The notes: generated by a model from the letters alone, not told the origin. Positions 21,001-32,830 are shown, counted from the first letter of the stretch. The stretch is 64,000 nucleotides of DNA from Schistocephalus solidus (GCA_017591395.1 WEDG01001053.1:186001-250000); one strand, 5' to 3'. Numbers and translations: made by a program.

Positions 21001-23336
21001 AGTCCCCGTCATAGCAGCAAATGTAGTAGATAACTGCTGAGGTTTAGGTAGGGTGCAGTCTTTCCTTAGGTTGCATCAAATGGCGACGTATTGTTGGCTG
21101 GGGTCAATAGGCTATATCTACTCTGGCGGGTTGTAACAATCCGGAGAAGGTCTCGGAGACTTCCTTTATGTTGGGAATAACCCTCCAGACTTCGGGTCGC
21201 TGTTTTTTGACCATCATCTGTTTCCTCAGCGTTTGATAAAATAGCTTGGGTATCCACTAGCTCGGAAGAGATCATGAAGGAATTTTCAGCAAGCTATTTT
21301 GTCAGCTGGCGTGATGCAATGTATTTTGACTCTTTGGAATAGAATCCAAACTCAGCTGCATTTGCGAGACAGAGTGATTGCTGTTGAAGTGTAGTATTTG
21401 CGTTGTGTTTATGACCTTTCTGAATACCGTAGTTTGCAGTCTCAGAGGCAGTCTCTCGACTGTTACAACTCAACGGAGTATACATTTTAAATTTTGGTGC
21501 AGGCTCCAAAAATTGTAGTGTTAGTAGGTATCAGAAACGGGGGGGTTATGCGCTTCGCTTTTCTGAGTTTCCAAGCTGTGGGCGGCCAATAAGACGGAAA
21601 TCGCCATCATAGTCTTTCATGTATTCGCAGATCCCCTCTTATGAATAACTACTGATTTTTGGAAACTGGCACCGAGGGCTCTAGATTGAGTTCCAAGGCA
21701 AACGGGACGAAAATGTCCCGTAACCTGAGAAGTAAATTCCTCGCTAAACTGTTTTAGTATGTACATGAACATTCCTTAGTGCAATTACAACAGATGAACT
21801 GAGCGAAAATGGTTCTTAAGTAAGTAAAATAATGGCATTTGTTTGGGTTGAAAAATTATCTTTTTGTCGAGTAAATACCCAAAGGGGACCAACATTTCCG
21901 TTTTTGACTTTATTTTGGAAAAAAGAGGATGTGGCCATTACGCTAAAAAAATACGCTAGAAAAACACTTTTTAAATGAAGGCTTTCTATCTTGTCAGGAG
22001 CATTTGTTCGCCGGCGACTAGGCATCACGTTTAGTGAGTCCATAAAAATATGACCTAAACCTCCACTTTCATAAAAAAAGAACTTCCAAAAACCCACTGT
22101 CTAGCTGAAACCAATCATAAAGTGCCTCAGCTTGAGGATTATGATAAAAAACGACATAGCCTAGCTTGTAGGCATTCTGTTAAGAACAATTAAGCGCAAA
22201 AAGTACTTGCTAAAGTTTAAGGGAAGCAGAGAAATTCAGCGAATCATGTCTTCACAAGAAAAAGCAGTAATTCGGCGGAGGACATGTTTCCTTGATACAT
22301 AAAACCGCATACTGTCGGTCACATCTGATAATTATAATCCGAGAGCTTAGTCGTAGCTGCCGACGATGTCCACCGTGTGCTTCACAAGAGAATAGGCATG
22401 GGACGGTGACTTGCACCACATCTGCCATACTCCCCTCACGAACATGAGGCCGGCGTCATGGTGGAGTAGAGAAGACCGGAGGCGGGGTTAGGCGCAGGTG
22501 GCTGGCACGCCGCGAGTCTGCGTCTAGTTATGTCACTACAATTCCCAATGTGCGGAGTTTGTTGTGTGTGCATCCCCCCCTTAATAACGCTTGCCATGAC
22601 CTAATTCTGTCCATATGTTGAGATTGTACATCTAACACGCATCTCATCCTAGGAACCCATTATAATCTAGTTTCATAGTCACTGACACCACATGAGACCA
22701 TGATAGAAATCGGTTGTACTTGTCACACCGGAATTGTACACCCAGACCCAATAGTAAGTATCAAACGTGAGCACGAGTAGCAAAAGCGAATTAAAAGGCG
22801 CATACAAGTAGATACTTTAAGTTAATTCAAGGTAACAAAATATATTAACAATAACCGACAACTGTGTACCTCGAACAATCATATTCGCATGCGCTAATAC
22901 TGATAGATCGCGTCTACTACATTTAAAACTTATCAACTATGAGTGTTTTATTTTAAGAAACCAGCGTCAAAAAGCTTACAGATTTTACTCGCAACTCGGC
23001 AGTAAAACAAATTTATAATTCACATGGTTGTAAAAGCAAGCAAAACAAAAGCAAAGCTAACGAAACACCTAATCGCCTATGCTACGGACGGAAATAAGAC
23101 TAAGGATTTCAGTATTGATAGTGCACGGTGATGAAACAGGGTTGACAGATAAAAACGCAAACAAAAGCGTACCCTTGGTGTTGCATAGTAATGCGATCTT
23201 TCGGCATATGGACATTAACAACAGGTCCTGCCTGGAGAAAGAGTTCCCATAGTATAGCTTCTGTAGTCTTTTCATCTAGCCCACCAACATAAATCGTAGC
23301 ATCCTGGTTCCGCTCTTCAACGGGCCCAGTTGTCAT
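17729..23336 (-). CDS. SF3B4: SF3B4, splicing factor 3B subunit 4 (SAP49), three coding exons
   Basis: SF3B4 is a U2 snRNP SF3b component that contacts pre-mRNA near the branch site in the nucleus. Exons: 23,336-23,173, 19,001-18,557 and 18,073 to about 17,729. All junctions are GT-AG. The first joins inside a Gly codon (phase 2), restoring HQGYGFVEF; the second is phase 0, after SPLSQ. The protein has RRM1 (RNP2 IYVGGL at residues 15-20, RNP1 spanning the exon 1/2 join) and RRM2 (RNP2 IFIGNL at 102-107, RNP1 KGYAFINF at 142-149), then the family signature [16 protein letters not shown] opening the C-terminal exon. The RRM half is intact for 203 residues. The Pro-rich tail is uncertain: read in frame it gives only 114 more residues, His/Arg-rich, while Pro runs sit in another frame. 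The human protein is longer (about 424 residues). Intron 1 (4,171 bp) is filled with repeats. Confidence 0.93.
18180..18295 (+). mobile_element. Scrap of LINE-B 3' end in SF3B4 intron 2
   Basis: The words GTGACATCATCCAAGACCGG and a following ATGATC block match the 3' terminal segment of LINE-B (3,600-3,660). Intron 2 runs 18,074-18,556 and otherwise shows nothing recognisable. Confidence 0.5.
18557..19001 (-). CDS. SF3B4: SF3B4 coding exon 2
   Basis: 445 bp, flanked by a strong acceptor (T-run then CCAG) and the donor CAG|GTACCG. Encodes the end of RRM1 ([16 protein letters not shown]) and all of RRM2, through [15 protein letters not shown]. No disruptions. Conservation with animal SF3B4 is obvious by eye. 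Confidence 0.95.
19560..20235 (+). mobile_element. LINE-B 3' coding fragment in SF3B4 intron 1
   Basis: C-terminal RT-downstream region of LINE-B, antisense to SF3B4. Blocks include [62 protein letters not shown] and PLPIW, ending with the family 3' block and a short TACAAG-like tail near 20,215-20,235. Frames are broken in several places. Confidence 0.78.
20513..20870 (+). mobile_element. Partial copy of the inverted-end (TIR) element
   Basis: Similar along about 350 bp to the left two-thirds of the element at 56,272-56,806: CACCTGAACAGATTTG..TTGTTACTGATGTTTCG at the start and CTTTATGGAGGATTCTTGCA inside. Its right end was not found. Lies in SF3B4 intron 1. Confidence 0.5.
20871..21659. other. 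SF3B4 intron 1, unassigned part
   Basis: No domain or RNA recognised. Continues to 21,659, where a SINE remnant begins; 21,746-22,344 is likewise featureless. Confidence 0.35.
21660..21745 (+). mobile_element. SINE 3' remnant
   Basis: Decayed match to the SINE end: a GGGCTCTAGATTGAG..CCAAGGCAAACGGGACGA block and CCTGTAACC-like ending, as at 54,990-55,080. Confidence 0.5.
22345..22545 (-). mobile_element. LINE-A tail scrap in SF3B4 intron 1
   Basis: Matches the terminal part of the LINE-A tail (CGACGATGTCCACCGTGTGC..GGGACGGTGACTTGC), as at 2,165-2,380. 22,546-23,172 contains no recognised feature. Confidence 0.6.
23173..23336 (-). CDS. SF3B4: SF3B4 coding exon 1
   Basis: Starts at the ATG of [20 protein letters not shown], the conserved SF3B4 N-terminus. 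An in-frame ATG exists further upstream (to 23,546), but the added sequence is unlike the family, so I chose this start. Encodes 54 residues plus two bases; ends in CAAGG before GTACGC, a usable though non-consensus donor. Ser/Gly-poor and Glu-rich, as in orthologues. Confidence 0.93.
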
Positions 23337-25470
23337 TTTGCAGGTGGTCAACTGGTTTACGCGCACTAATTTTAGTGTAGAAAAAGAATAGTTGTCGAAA
23401 ATAGGACTAATGTGTTCCTTATTCTGAGCTTCCGAAGTCGTAAAAGATTCCTCACTGATAGATATTGGCAGCAAAAAAAGAATCAATATTAAATGAGGTA
23501 AGTACGCGAAAACGCTCGCTGAAGCATGGTTTGAACGTGAGTGCACATGGCTCAGTATACCCGACGTAAGATTGACAGATCAATCGATCTAAAAATTATT
23601 GCTAGACATAGGTTAATCTTGTCTTAAGTAAGATACTGATTAGCTTTGATGATACAATTAGAGTACATTTGCGTCCATGAACGTCTACCCCTGGACGTGT
23701 ATCTTTGGGATCGAGACCGATCTGAGATATTTTCCAATGAGCCGGAAAGCAAAAAACATGAAATACGTGTACGTTTTAGAGCAGAATGAAATATATGCAG
23801 AAAAATACTTTATTTTTAAAAATAGGATGAATTACACAAATTTCAGAGTAATATTTCTGCCTCGGTGAACGATTAAGACCGGAAGCCTTACAAATAGCAA
23901 CAATTAACCCATCTAACAAGATAGTATTCCGAACAGAAGTGAACAACCCGCAAAAGGACATTCCAGAAAACTGTAAATAAATCAAAACTCTCAAACTAAA
24001 ATGAAAACAAGATCAAGATGGCCTTCAACCTGTCCGTCTTGAGCATTAATCAATAGAATGATTAAAGGGGCACTCACGGTTCAGCACATCAAATATAGAA
24101 GTTAGATCTATAAATATCGAGTTCAACCACCCGTTATTTTTCTAACCCTAAAATCTTATTAATTTTACAGTTAAACTTCAGAGGGCACTATCAAAGTTAA
24201 GTAAGCACAGTTAAATTATAAAATGCAAAGAAGATTGATAGTAATGTTTCCGTGAGCATTTTTTTATGGAAAGAAGGAACATTTTTCAACTTCCGGTGGC
24301 AATTTATCTTTTTCACACGAATTTTTATGATAATAAATTCACAAATTCAAACTAAAGTCTGTTTTAGAGAAAAAACCTCTAGATGAAGCAATAAATACAC
24401 CCAAATGCAAAACACAAGGAGATCAGCGAAACCACTCTTTCAAAAATTTCCTTTGAAAATCTTTTTGCGAAGCGATATGAAGGAAGAGTTTAAGTTTATC
24501 CTTAGACTAGGTAACACGGAATTTGAGCTTTATTATAATGCTCACGAGGATGCTTGGCTACGGCAAACCTAGCGTTAGACTGATAACGAAGTTGGCACCT
24601 ATGCACACCAGTAATAAGAGGTTGGGCTGTGGGCTGATTAAATAGCTGAGCAGTGGGTGAAACGGAGGTGATATGTTACCCGGTATTTAAGATGACTCTG
24701 ATTAGTAAGCTGCGTGGTGGGTTAGGGAGAACATTGTGTCCCACGAAGGGCATCGAGAAAATCTAAATTTCTGAAGAGAATATGGGATGCGTTAAACCAC
24801 ACGCAGAGCGAAATATGCGAGTGGAGAGGGTACTTTGTTGACTTTTGCCAAAATTTTTCGATTATCTTTTTCGACTTCACGGAAAAAGTTGCGAGGACAG
24901 AAGCAGAAAAAAAATGATTCAAGTTCATCTTTCGATAAACTAGCAGTCTTTTCTTCAATCAGATAGACAATTTAATTAACAAAGAGCCAGTAACGGGCTG
25001 TTGCAAAGGAAAATGTGCTTAGATGTAAAGAGCAAAAAGCGCTTATTTATGACAGGGGTGAAGAAGCTTTATTCAAACAATACTAGCGAGGGCTGTGAAC
25101 GGATCGAAGGGATAAGAAATGAAAACTGATGAACATTTCGACAAGTATTGATGCGAGAGTGAGACATATGCCAGCTTCATGGTTCAATACGCATATACAT
25201 ATTAGTTAAGTTGGCTGGCATCTATTTGAGCAGTCGGTATTTGGATTTTTTCGACCTAAAAGATTTATAGTAAACTATCTTTGGACAAATTCAATTATAG
25301 TGACCAGTTTTGTTTATTATAATAAAGAATTGTCAGCTATATTTGAGAACGGAAAGGACAAAAATCGATAAGATCTTAATATACTATGAAGCAGGTAAAA
25401 TTTACAAGAAATAAACCAGCAGATCTGAGCCGTGTTGGCTAAAGCTACCTAGAGCCTGTTCAGACTGCCG
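23337..25470. other. AT-rich region upstream of SF3B4
   Basis: Holds the presumed SF3B4 5' UTR and promoter on the minus strand, but I see no clear TATA or initiator. No other gene, RNA or repeat was recognised. Confidence 0.35.
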
Positions 25471-25471
25471 G

Positions 25472-25541
25472 GCTTCAACTAAAATCTCCATGTGAGATTT
25501 TAACAACGTAATCTACGGCAGTCATCATCGAACACGGTACT
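25472..25541 (+). repeat. Hairpin-bearing repeat, copy 1
   Basis: About 70 bp closely repeated at 30,207-30,281. It contains AAAATCTC, five bases, then GAGATTTT: a perfect 8-bp stem. The similarity extends weakly further upstream. LINE-B's 3' end begins directly after it. Confidence 0.6.
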
Positions 25542-26118
25542 TAATTGTACCTGTTACGGCTGCGATCATGTCTGATCTAGCCGGCCTCAATTATGTCACG
25601 GATTGTGCTCCTATTACGCGGGAACGATCCACAGCAGCAAACCTGGACAGTTCAATCCATTCTCTTCGCCAACGATGGACGCCGAATACCGAAGTTCCAA
25701 GAACAAATTCCATGTCCTGACGAACTGTGTCAAGCCAGGTTTTCAGTTTACCCCCTCTTCGACGTCTCCAATTGGATAGTGGGGTCGGATCAAGGAGAAT
25801 AACACTGTGCTCGTAATGTGGGTGACGAAGAACGTGCCCGAACCACCTAAGTCGTCGTTCTTGGATGGCTTGGGATATCCTTGCGATGTTTTCTCAGCGA
25901 ATGCGGACTGTCTAATTTGAGACGAAGTCTGTGTACTTCACTCGGAAGATGGTCCTCAAGCAGTGGTGTTCAAATTCCTCAATATTTCGCTCATCTTTTA
26001 CGTGTGTAGCCTAGCATTCATAACCATTGAGAATCACAGACAGAAAAAGCGCACGGTATATGTGAATCTTTGTGGCGATAGAAATGTCGCGTTGGGTCCA
26101 CAGGCACTTTCTAAGGCT

Positions 26119-27450
26119 TCAGAAAACCCGAAGAGCAGCAAATATTTGGGAAACAATGTAATCCTTACTCTGTCCATTCGGTAGCAACCTCCCCCCAAGG
26201 TACTTGAAACTGTCCACCTCTTCAAGTTGACAGTCATCAACCTCGAGAGGTGCTTTTTCCTGGGCAGGGATGCAGCTTGAAAAAACGTTGGCCTTACCCG
26301 CGTTTATGGACAAGCCGACCGTTTTAGCGACTTCATTCACTCGTGACACCATAGACGGTAGATCCTCAAGGTTTGAGGCTAGTCAGGCGATATCATTTGC
26401 GTAGTCGAGGTCAGCCAGCCGGCGTCCGAGCGCAAGCTCAACACCGTCCTCTTCATGCAGGGCCTTCCCAAGAACCCAGTCGATAGCGTAGATGAATAGG
26501 ATGGGCGACAAAATACAACCTTGTCGAACGCCAGACCGGATATCGAATGCTTTTGAAAGATTTTTTGGACCAAAACTCGTGAAGTGGTTGAGCTGTAATA
26601 GGCCTTGATCATGGCGATGATTTTCGATGGTAGACCATCTAGTGACATTATCCGCCATAAGGATTCTCGATGGACGGAATCCAACGTGGCAATGAAATTG
26701 ACAAAGCATACGGCTGTCGGTTGCTGGTAACTACGGCGGGATTCAAGAATACGCCTTAGTGTGAATATTTTATCCACAAATATACGCTCAGCACGGAATC
26801 CGGCTTGGTTGGGCCTCATCCTAGAGCCATGCACAGCCTGGAATCACCTGAGAAGAACAATAGCGAAGAGTTTAGCAGCAACGTCGATATGACTTATGCC
26901 ACGGTAGTTTTCGAATCTCATTTTGTCTCACTTCTTGTGGACAGTCACAAGGATGCCTGAGCCCCAGTTAATCAGGAACAGCCTCCTTTTTACACGCTTG
27001 TACAATAAATTCATGGATCCAGGGCGCCAGTGTGCCGACACAAGACTAGTATATTACAGAGAGTATACCAGCCACTCCAGGTGCCTTGTTGTTGCGCAAC
27101 CTTCTTATGGCATCAGTGACTTCTCCTTCAGAAGGGGGGTCGCATGACACTGCATAGACAGGAGAGGGAGGAGACTACATTGCACGTGGTAAGGGGGTTC
27201 TGGGCTCGGTATCAACATTGAGAAGGTTCTCGAAGTGCTCACGCCAACGCTTGAACTCGGTCAGGTTTTCAGCAATACATCTGCCATTCACGTCACGAAC
27301 AGAGTCGCTCAGTGTAGAGGACCTACCACTAACTTGGCGGATAATTTGATAGAGTTTTCGAGTGTCACCTACGTTTGACGCCTGCTCCATCGAGGTCGCT
27401 ATTTCAGCCCAATATTTCTTCCGGTCTTCCCTAGCCGATTTTGCCGTCAT
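26119..27450 (-). pseudogene. LINE-B reverse transcriptase and downstream region
   Basis: Linker 27,450-27,175 (YQIIRQVSGRSSTLSD, NLTEFKRWREHFENLL). RT 26,834-26,380: NQAGFRAERIFVDKIFTLRR, VCFVNFIATLDSVHRESLW (motif A, with the Asp kept), FDIRSGVRQGCILSPILF (motif B), and LADLDYANDIA (motif C altered from DD to ND). Then 26,352-26,119, SMVSRVNEVAKTVGLSINAGK and FKYLGG, the thumb. Stops and frame changes between blocks. Confidence 0.82.
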
Positions 27451-28002
27451 CTTTCAGAGTTGGCGGAAGGAAGCATCGTTGCGGGACCTGGCTCGAGCCG
27501 TCTGGGCAGTTAACTGCAGGGTTCTTCCGCTGGTCCAATCACTGCGGCATCACGGAGTATACCCAAGGATTTTCTCAGCTGCCCCATAGACTAATACCTT
27601 CAGTTATTACCACTCACTACTGCCTTCTCCGTCTGCTCGGGTAGTAAAACAAGACCAGATTTCTCTGTCCAAGGCCTCGGCGGTGCCGGGTTGCTCGATT
27701 TCGTTAATGTCAAGGCGTCTAGCACGTGAAGTTTTGGGTGCGGATGATAGGTGCACTTTCAAGCGTATACGGACTGGAACAAGGTCAGACCCATAGGCAT
27801 TACCAGACTCGGTAACACACATCGATCCGCTATCATAAAGCCAGCTGCGGAACCGTTAACTGAGTAGGATGTAGTCGATCTGACTGGCCGTATGACCGTC
27901 GTTTGGATACCAGGTTACCAGGTGTTTGCTGTGGTGCTAGAAGCCCGTGTTCGTGACGCACAGTCGGTTCTTATCAGCAAAGTTTAGCACTTTCTCACCA
28001 TT

Positions 28003-28647
28003 TTAACTTCGAGAACCAAGCCCAAAACGGCCAATAAGATGACTGTTAGTGGAGTCACCACGTCCAGTCCGGCCATTCCAGTCCCCAGCAACAAGTAACA
28101 GATCGTGACGCGGGAGTCTTTCAACTAACGCTTGCATTTGCAAGTAAAAATCCTCTTTGTCGCGCTTTTCGGCAACGGAAGTTAGTGCGTACACGGAGAC
28201 GAAAGATATGTTTTTGAATTGACCTTTCAGTCGCACATAGGCCATCCATTCGTTGACTGGTTCCCAAGCAAGCAGTGCACGGTTTGCTTGTTGCGAGAGG
28301 TTAATTGCCACACTAAGTCTACCAGAAAAGTCGCGAGGGCCACTGTGGTACAGGGTGAAGTGTAAGTTGGCTCCTGGATCTTTATTTCCAGAGAACCTGA
28401 GTTAGGTATTGGGACTTCGGACAGGCAGCAGATATCTTCTTTGTACTGATAAAGGGCTGCGCGCCGTCAGACTTTGAGTACCAGCGTCCAGGAACATTCG
28501 CACATTCCAGCATTCAATACCAAGGGTCAGATTCCCATTGAGTAGTCCAGCTCGCATAATATTCGCCCGCACCACTTGACTAGGGTTGTGGAACGCGTCG
28601 GTTTCCGCGGACGCTGTAGAATGGATCGTAGTTCTATATTTGGACAT
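28003..28647 (-). pseudogene. LINE-B endonuclease domain
   Basis: APE-type endonuclease in two frames. The first (28,402-28,647) carries the ECWNVRMFLDAGTQ start. The second (28,003-28,311) carries NEWMAYVRLKGQFKNISFVS, VYALTS and LLVAGDWNGRTGRGD (catalytic D and N). A frame break lies near 28,330-28,400. Confidence 0.78.
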
Positions 28648-28796
28648 ATTTTCATAAGGTGTCTTGGGAATGGTGGGTACGGCTGGATCCCCAACAGCTG
28701 CTCGGATGTTTTTTTCGAGGTTGTCTCCTCTAGCGCTTTGATTTAAGAACCTAACGAACCTAAGAACCTAAGAACCGTGCGTACGCATGCGCATTT

Positions 28797-29925
28797 CTTG
28801 ACTATTCCTCTGCCTTCAACACCATCCCATGCCATTTCCTTCTTAATAAAACATCCGCGTCTGGCTCTCCCGGCTGGGTTGTCTCTTGGCTTGAAGATTA
28901 TTTGACTTCCCGCACTCAATTCGTACAATCCGGCAAGTGGAAGTCTACTGTCCTTCCAAACAACTGCGGTGTTCTTCAAGGTGCCATCTTATCCCCTCAC
29001 CTATTCTCCCTTCACACTGATGATTTGAGGTCACCAAATGACTGTCTGTACATCAAATATGCCGACGACATGGTTGTTGGTCATCCTCTTAAAAATCAGA
29101 CACACCTCCAGTGTCTGAAGGATGGCCTCGACCATGTTGCAGCCTGGTCGTCAGATAATGGCCTTCAACTGAACCATGAGAAGTCTGTCCAATGTGTTTT
29201 TCACCTGCGACCATCCCCTAGTTCTCAATTCTCAGCCGTCCTTCCCAACCAGGTATCCTTTTTTCGGTACCTTGGCGTTACTCTGACATCGAATCTTCAT
29301 TCTCCCAACATATCGATGCTCTTTTTACAAAAATTCGTAAACTTCTATATTATATTCGCCGTTTACGTTCCTATCACACACCTCAGGCCCTTATCTGGCG
29401 ATTTATATAGGCATGTGTTCTTCCGCTCATCCTTTATTGCTCTCCCGTGATTTTTCCAGCCTTGCTTAAAAATGATTTTTTGATTTTGAAACGTATTCTC
29501 CGAATGCTCTCTTCTGCTGCTGGTGTTTCTTATACCGTTTTAGTGCATTTGATAGCAAAACGGCACTTAACGACAGTCAAACAATTCGCTGGGCGAATCC
29601 TTGACGATGAAAACCATCCCCTTTACTCTGAGCTGATTGCTGTGAAGTCTTCCCGTCCGATGCGCCGAGGCTTTCGCCATATAGCCTACCGTACAACGGC
29701 ATACCATCGCTCCTTTTTGCCATTTCTAGCACGCTACCTTACGTGTGAAGAGACTGAAATAAAAAAGCTCAGGCTAGAACTGTCTCCACGCTAGATGTCA
29801 TTTTTGACTCTTTGATTCTTGCATATTACGTTTACTTATCCTATTATCTTAGTGAATGGAACCATTTATATTTTTGCTGAAAATTTGAATGATATTTCAA
29901 AATAAAGCGTATTCCTCTCTCTCTC
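28797..29925 (+). mobile_element. LINE-D (CR1/Jockey-like) 3' half
   Basis: A 5'-truncated RT starting at LDYSSAFNTIP (motif A), then NNCGVLQGAILSPHLFSL (motif B) and YIKYADDMVVG (motif C, YADD intact). An open frame 28,902-29,450 is followed in another frame by 29,447-29,794 (LLKNDFLILKRILRML...GRILDDENHPLYSEL). The element ends with AATAAAGCGTATTCC and a (CT)n tract near 29,925, the microsatellite end usual for CR1-like LINEs. It lies head-to-head with LINE-B; only about 60 bp with repeated CTAAGAAC words separate them. Confidence 0.82.
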
Positions 29926-30206
29926 TACCCACAAGGCAGCGGGGGTGATCAAACTTATTTAATGGCGGTTCAAACTCGCCATGTCACAGTGCCGTCATCA
30001 GGTTTTGCGGATTTTTTAAGGCTTTTGGTGTACCTGACCTCAGCCCGTCACACCCTGGTAGCATTGTCGCTGCTGGTCCGCGACTGCTTATTCGACAAAC
30101 CCAAGAGTTTGCTTATTTCGCAGCTACGCTGCACTAAAAGCCCGTTACACTATCCACCATCTGTGGACGTGCCGGATAGCCAGTAGCTAGGCTAATGGGT
30201 AACCCA

Positions 30207-30281
30207 TGCTTCAACTACAATCTCCATGTGAGATTTTGACAACTGAACCTACGACAGTCATAATCGAACATGGTGCTCAAC
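30207..30281 (+). repeat. Hairpin-bearing repeat, copy 2
   Basis: See 25,472-25,541. Here the stem is shortened by one change (AATCTC/GAGATT), and the CGAACATGGTGCT end is kept. Confidence 0.6.
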
Positions 30282-30289
30282 AATCTAAT

Positions 30290-31214
30290 GAATGTGCCCC
30301 AAAATAACTGCTTAAGGGGTGGGATAAGGGCGCCTGTTTATTGGCATCATCCACGTAACAAGGAGGCAGTGGGAAAAGAATATGAGCAAACAGTGAACAT
30401 GAATTAATATTTTCGACAGTCTCACTTCAATTTTGTTACATATGCATAAATTACTCGCACTTAGGGACCAGATCCCTGCCTGCCATCAAAAATGTTTATA
30501 AGGAAGATCATAAGGTGCTTCTGATTTTGTAAACTAAATATTTGAACGTAACGGATTGCAGTGCCTGTCTGTATAAACTAATATTATTCATAAAAGACGC
30601 ACTATCGGCATGTAGTAAATAAAATATTCCAAATGCACTGTTGTGATATGATATGGCTAACAGTTGACCCTGTTATGCAATGAGTTCATTGTCTTTAAAT
30701 GCATTGTTAGTAGGCTTTCGTAAAATACTTAGTTTCATCTAAATGGATATCCTTGCCAGTACTAGCCTTATCCAACCATGTACTGTCACTGAGGATATAA
30801 GCGGCTCTGACAAATCAAGAGCAACCGATCTTAGCGTGGTTACCGCGTGCCTTTTGACGTGGCAGTCTCTTCTTTCCGCACTACCGAAACATTATGCAAG
30901 AGAGGCGGTTGCTTTTTCTCGTTTGTAACCACTCCGTATGGCATATACTTTTGCCCAGAGTGCATTTACCGTTTTCATTCAACTACTGTATTATCCTGAA
31001 ATAAGACAGATTGAATTCTCTCATCCAAAGTGAGGCTCGGATTTTGCCGTCTGGCTCCATGGGATTGAGTATCCCAGGTTTTGACCAGGCTACACGGGGC
31101 ATCCTGACGCTATGGGAGCTAACCGCACCAGCCCCATCTATTCTCACTTCCGCTATAAATGTGCTATCGCACGGTGCTTTATTCTCGTTTGTGGTCCCAT
31201 TTTATGATGTCTAT
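30290..31214. other. Unassigned spacer
   Basis: AT-rich, no recognised coding exon or RNA. Confidence 0.35.
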
Positions 31215-31600
31215 TGCATTGCCTAGAGTCGTTTTCCTGACAAAAAACAGCGTCTCTTACAATTCCTTAACTCAGTCTTTGCAAGAGAAACCAAACTTAT
31301 TTCTGCCGACAATGCGACCTTATGCTCCACTGGAATTATTTTTTTGTAAAAAGTTCCTGGCGCTGAAATTATCATAATCGCCGGTTCAGTTGATGCTTTT
31401 CCAAGCCTCATTCGAAGCCGGTTGTTTACCCCCCAATTGGACATTGGACGCATCACGTTACTAAGCAAGGGTAGAAGCAAGTTATTCGTAAATATTTACA
31501 GGCCAATCAGTCCTACTTCTATCTGTGACAAAAGTATTGAAAGCAATAAGGGAGATATAATGTGTCTCCTAGAGCAGCCTAGGCTACTAATGGTTACAAT
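31215..31600 (+). mobile_element. CR1/Jockey-like RT fragment
   Basis: Two frames. LLQFLNSVFARETKL and ATLCSTGIIF match the linker before RT in CR1-like elements. FEAGCLPPNW and ITLLSKGRSKLFVNIYRPIS match RT motif 1. Truncated and broken. Confidence 0.58.
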
Positions 31601-32189
31601 GTAAATATTTATTTTCTTAAACAGCCTTGTGGATATTTTTCGATTGTATGGGCCTAAAATATTCATGTTTTATATAAAGACTGAAGTGCTTTGTGTTATA
31701 GGTAGTAACTGGGTACCCCGATCTCATTTCAGTTCAGTTCTGTCCAGTTTATTGTGGGAAGTAGGCATGAGGCTTTGAGTGGCATCTTTGCAAAGTAAAA
31801 TTCAGTGAGGTGAACAGATAAGCCATATGAATTGCAAGATATCAACGTGGATCATGAAAAATGACAATTGTGGTGTGATTATCAAGGGTTAGTTTCGATC
31901 CCTCATCGCTCCGCCTCATTTTGTAACATAAAGCTCTCAAGGTTCCTTTTAAAACTTCCCATCTATGGTGACACCCCAACGTCCGATTGATGACATTCCA
32001 TGATTATACCACTCCGACAGAGGAGGGGAACTTGCACACATCCAGCCTTGCTTGCTGAATGCGCAGTTTTATTAGGTGAATTTGGAGCTTGATCATGGCA
32101 CAAATTTACAAAATCCTCAAAATTCAGCCCCTAACTAAATTCCTCCACAGTGCAGAGTGTTTCTAGGATATTCCCACGAACTTGCCTAT

Positions 32190-32830
32190 AAGTCAAAGGC
32201 AACGGATTAAGGTTGGTTGTTTGCATATGACAACGAGCTTTGACTCTCAATAATTTTGGTGGCCCTTATTTTAACTCTTTCGAGCAAATTCTGATCTTGA
32301 ACTGTCTAGAGTCTCCAGGTTTTTGTAGCATATTCCAAATGTGGCTTCACGAATGTTCTGAAAATCTCAAGAATGAGGTCTTCAGAAAAATCCACAAGGG
32401 CTCTCCTTATAGTGAGCGACGCAGAAATTGAGCTCTTTGCCACTCTCGAGCAATAAATGGACGGTTTAAAGGAGGTCATCGTTAGCAAACATAGATCCTT
32501 TTATGTTTCCAAGTATTCCAAGGCCGTACCGTTGAAACAGTAGGATCAGCCCTTGGTGGATCTGGCCGGGTTGCCTAGGTGAATTTTAATACGCCTACCA
32601 ACGTTTAACCGCTGATGTCTATGATTTGACCATCTCTGCGACCGATTAAGATTGATCAGTAGTCTCTCTGTCGGTAGGGCTCGAGATTACACTCCAGATT
32701 TTCCTATCGCCGGCAAACATTGCGGCTTCACTGTCTAAATCTCTAACAAAGTCGTCCAACTATACTAGGGAACGAAATGGGTACCAGTATGGAACCTTGG
32801 GAAACCCTATAATAGATTTCCTTGGCTGAT
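32190..32830 (-). mobile_element. CR1-like RT fragment, inverted
   Basis: Minus strand: VSQGSILVPISF (motif B), then MFAGDRKIWSVI, where related copies read FADDIKIWKVI, so the catalytic Asp pair is damaged. Then FRTFVKPHLEYATKTW and ATKIIESQS. Same family as 33,430-35,056. Confidence 0.7.

Larger units (their letters stand above)
25543..28735 (-). mobile_element. LINE-B, near-complete RTE-like non-LTR retrotransposon
   Basis: Minus strand, 5' to 3': endonuclease start (GIECWNVRMFLDAGTQSLTA, near 28,510), endonuclease core (VAGDWNGRTG, near 28,090), linker (RKKYWAEIATSMEQASN, FKRWREHFENLLN), RT (26,834-26,380), C-terminal region (26,352-25,600), and a 3' end with GTAC-rich short repeat text. 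RT motif C reads DYANDIA instead of the usual YADD, followed at once by a stop, so this copy is inactive. Clade is inferred from the EN-RT layout and short repeat 3' end; it was not tested by phylogeny. Confidence 0.82.
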
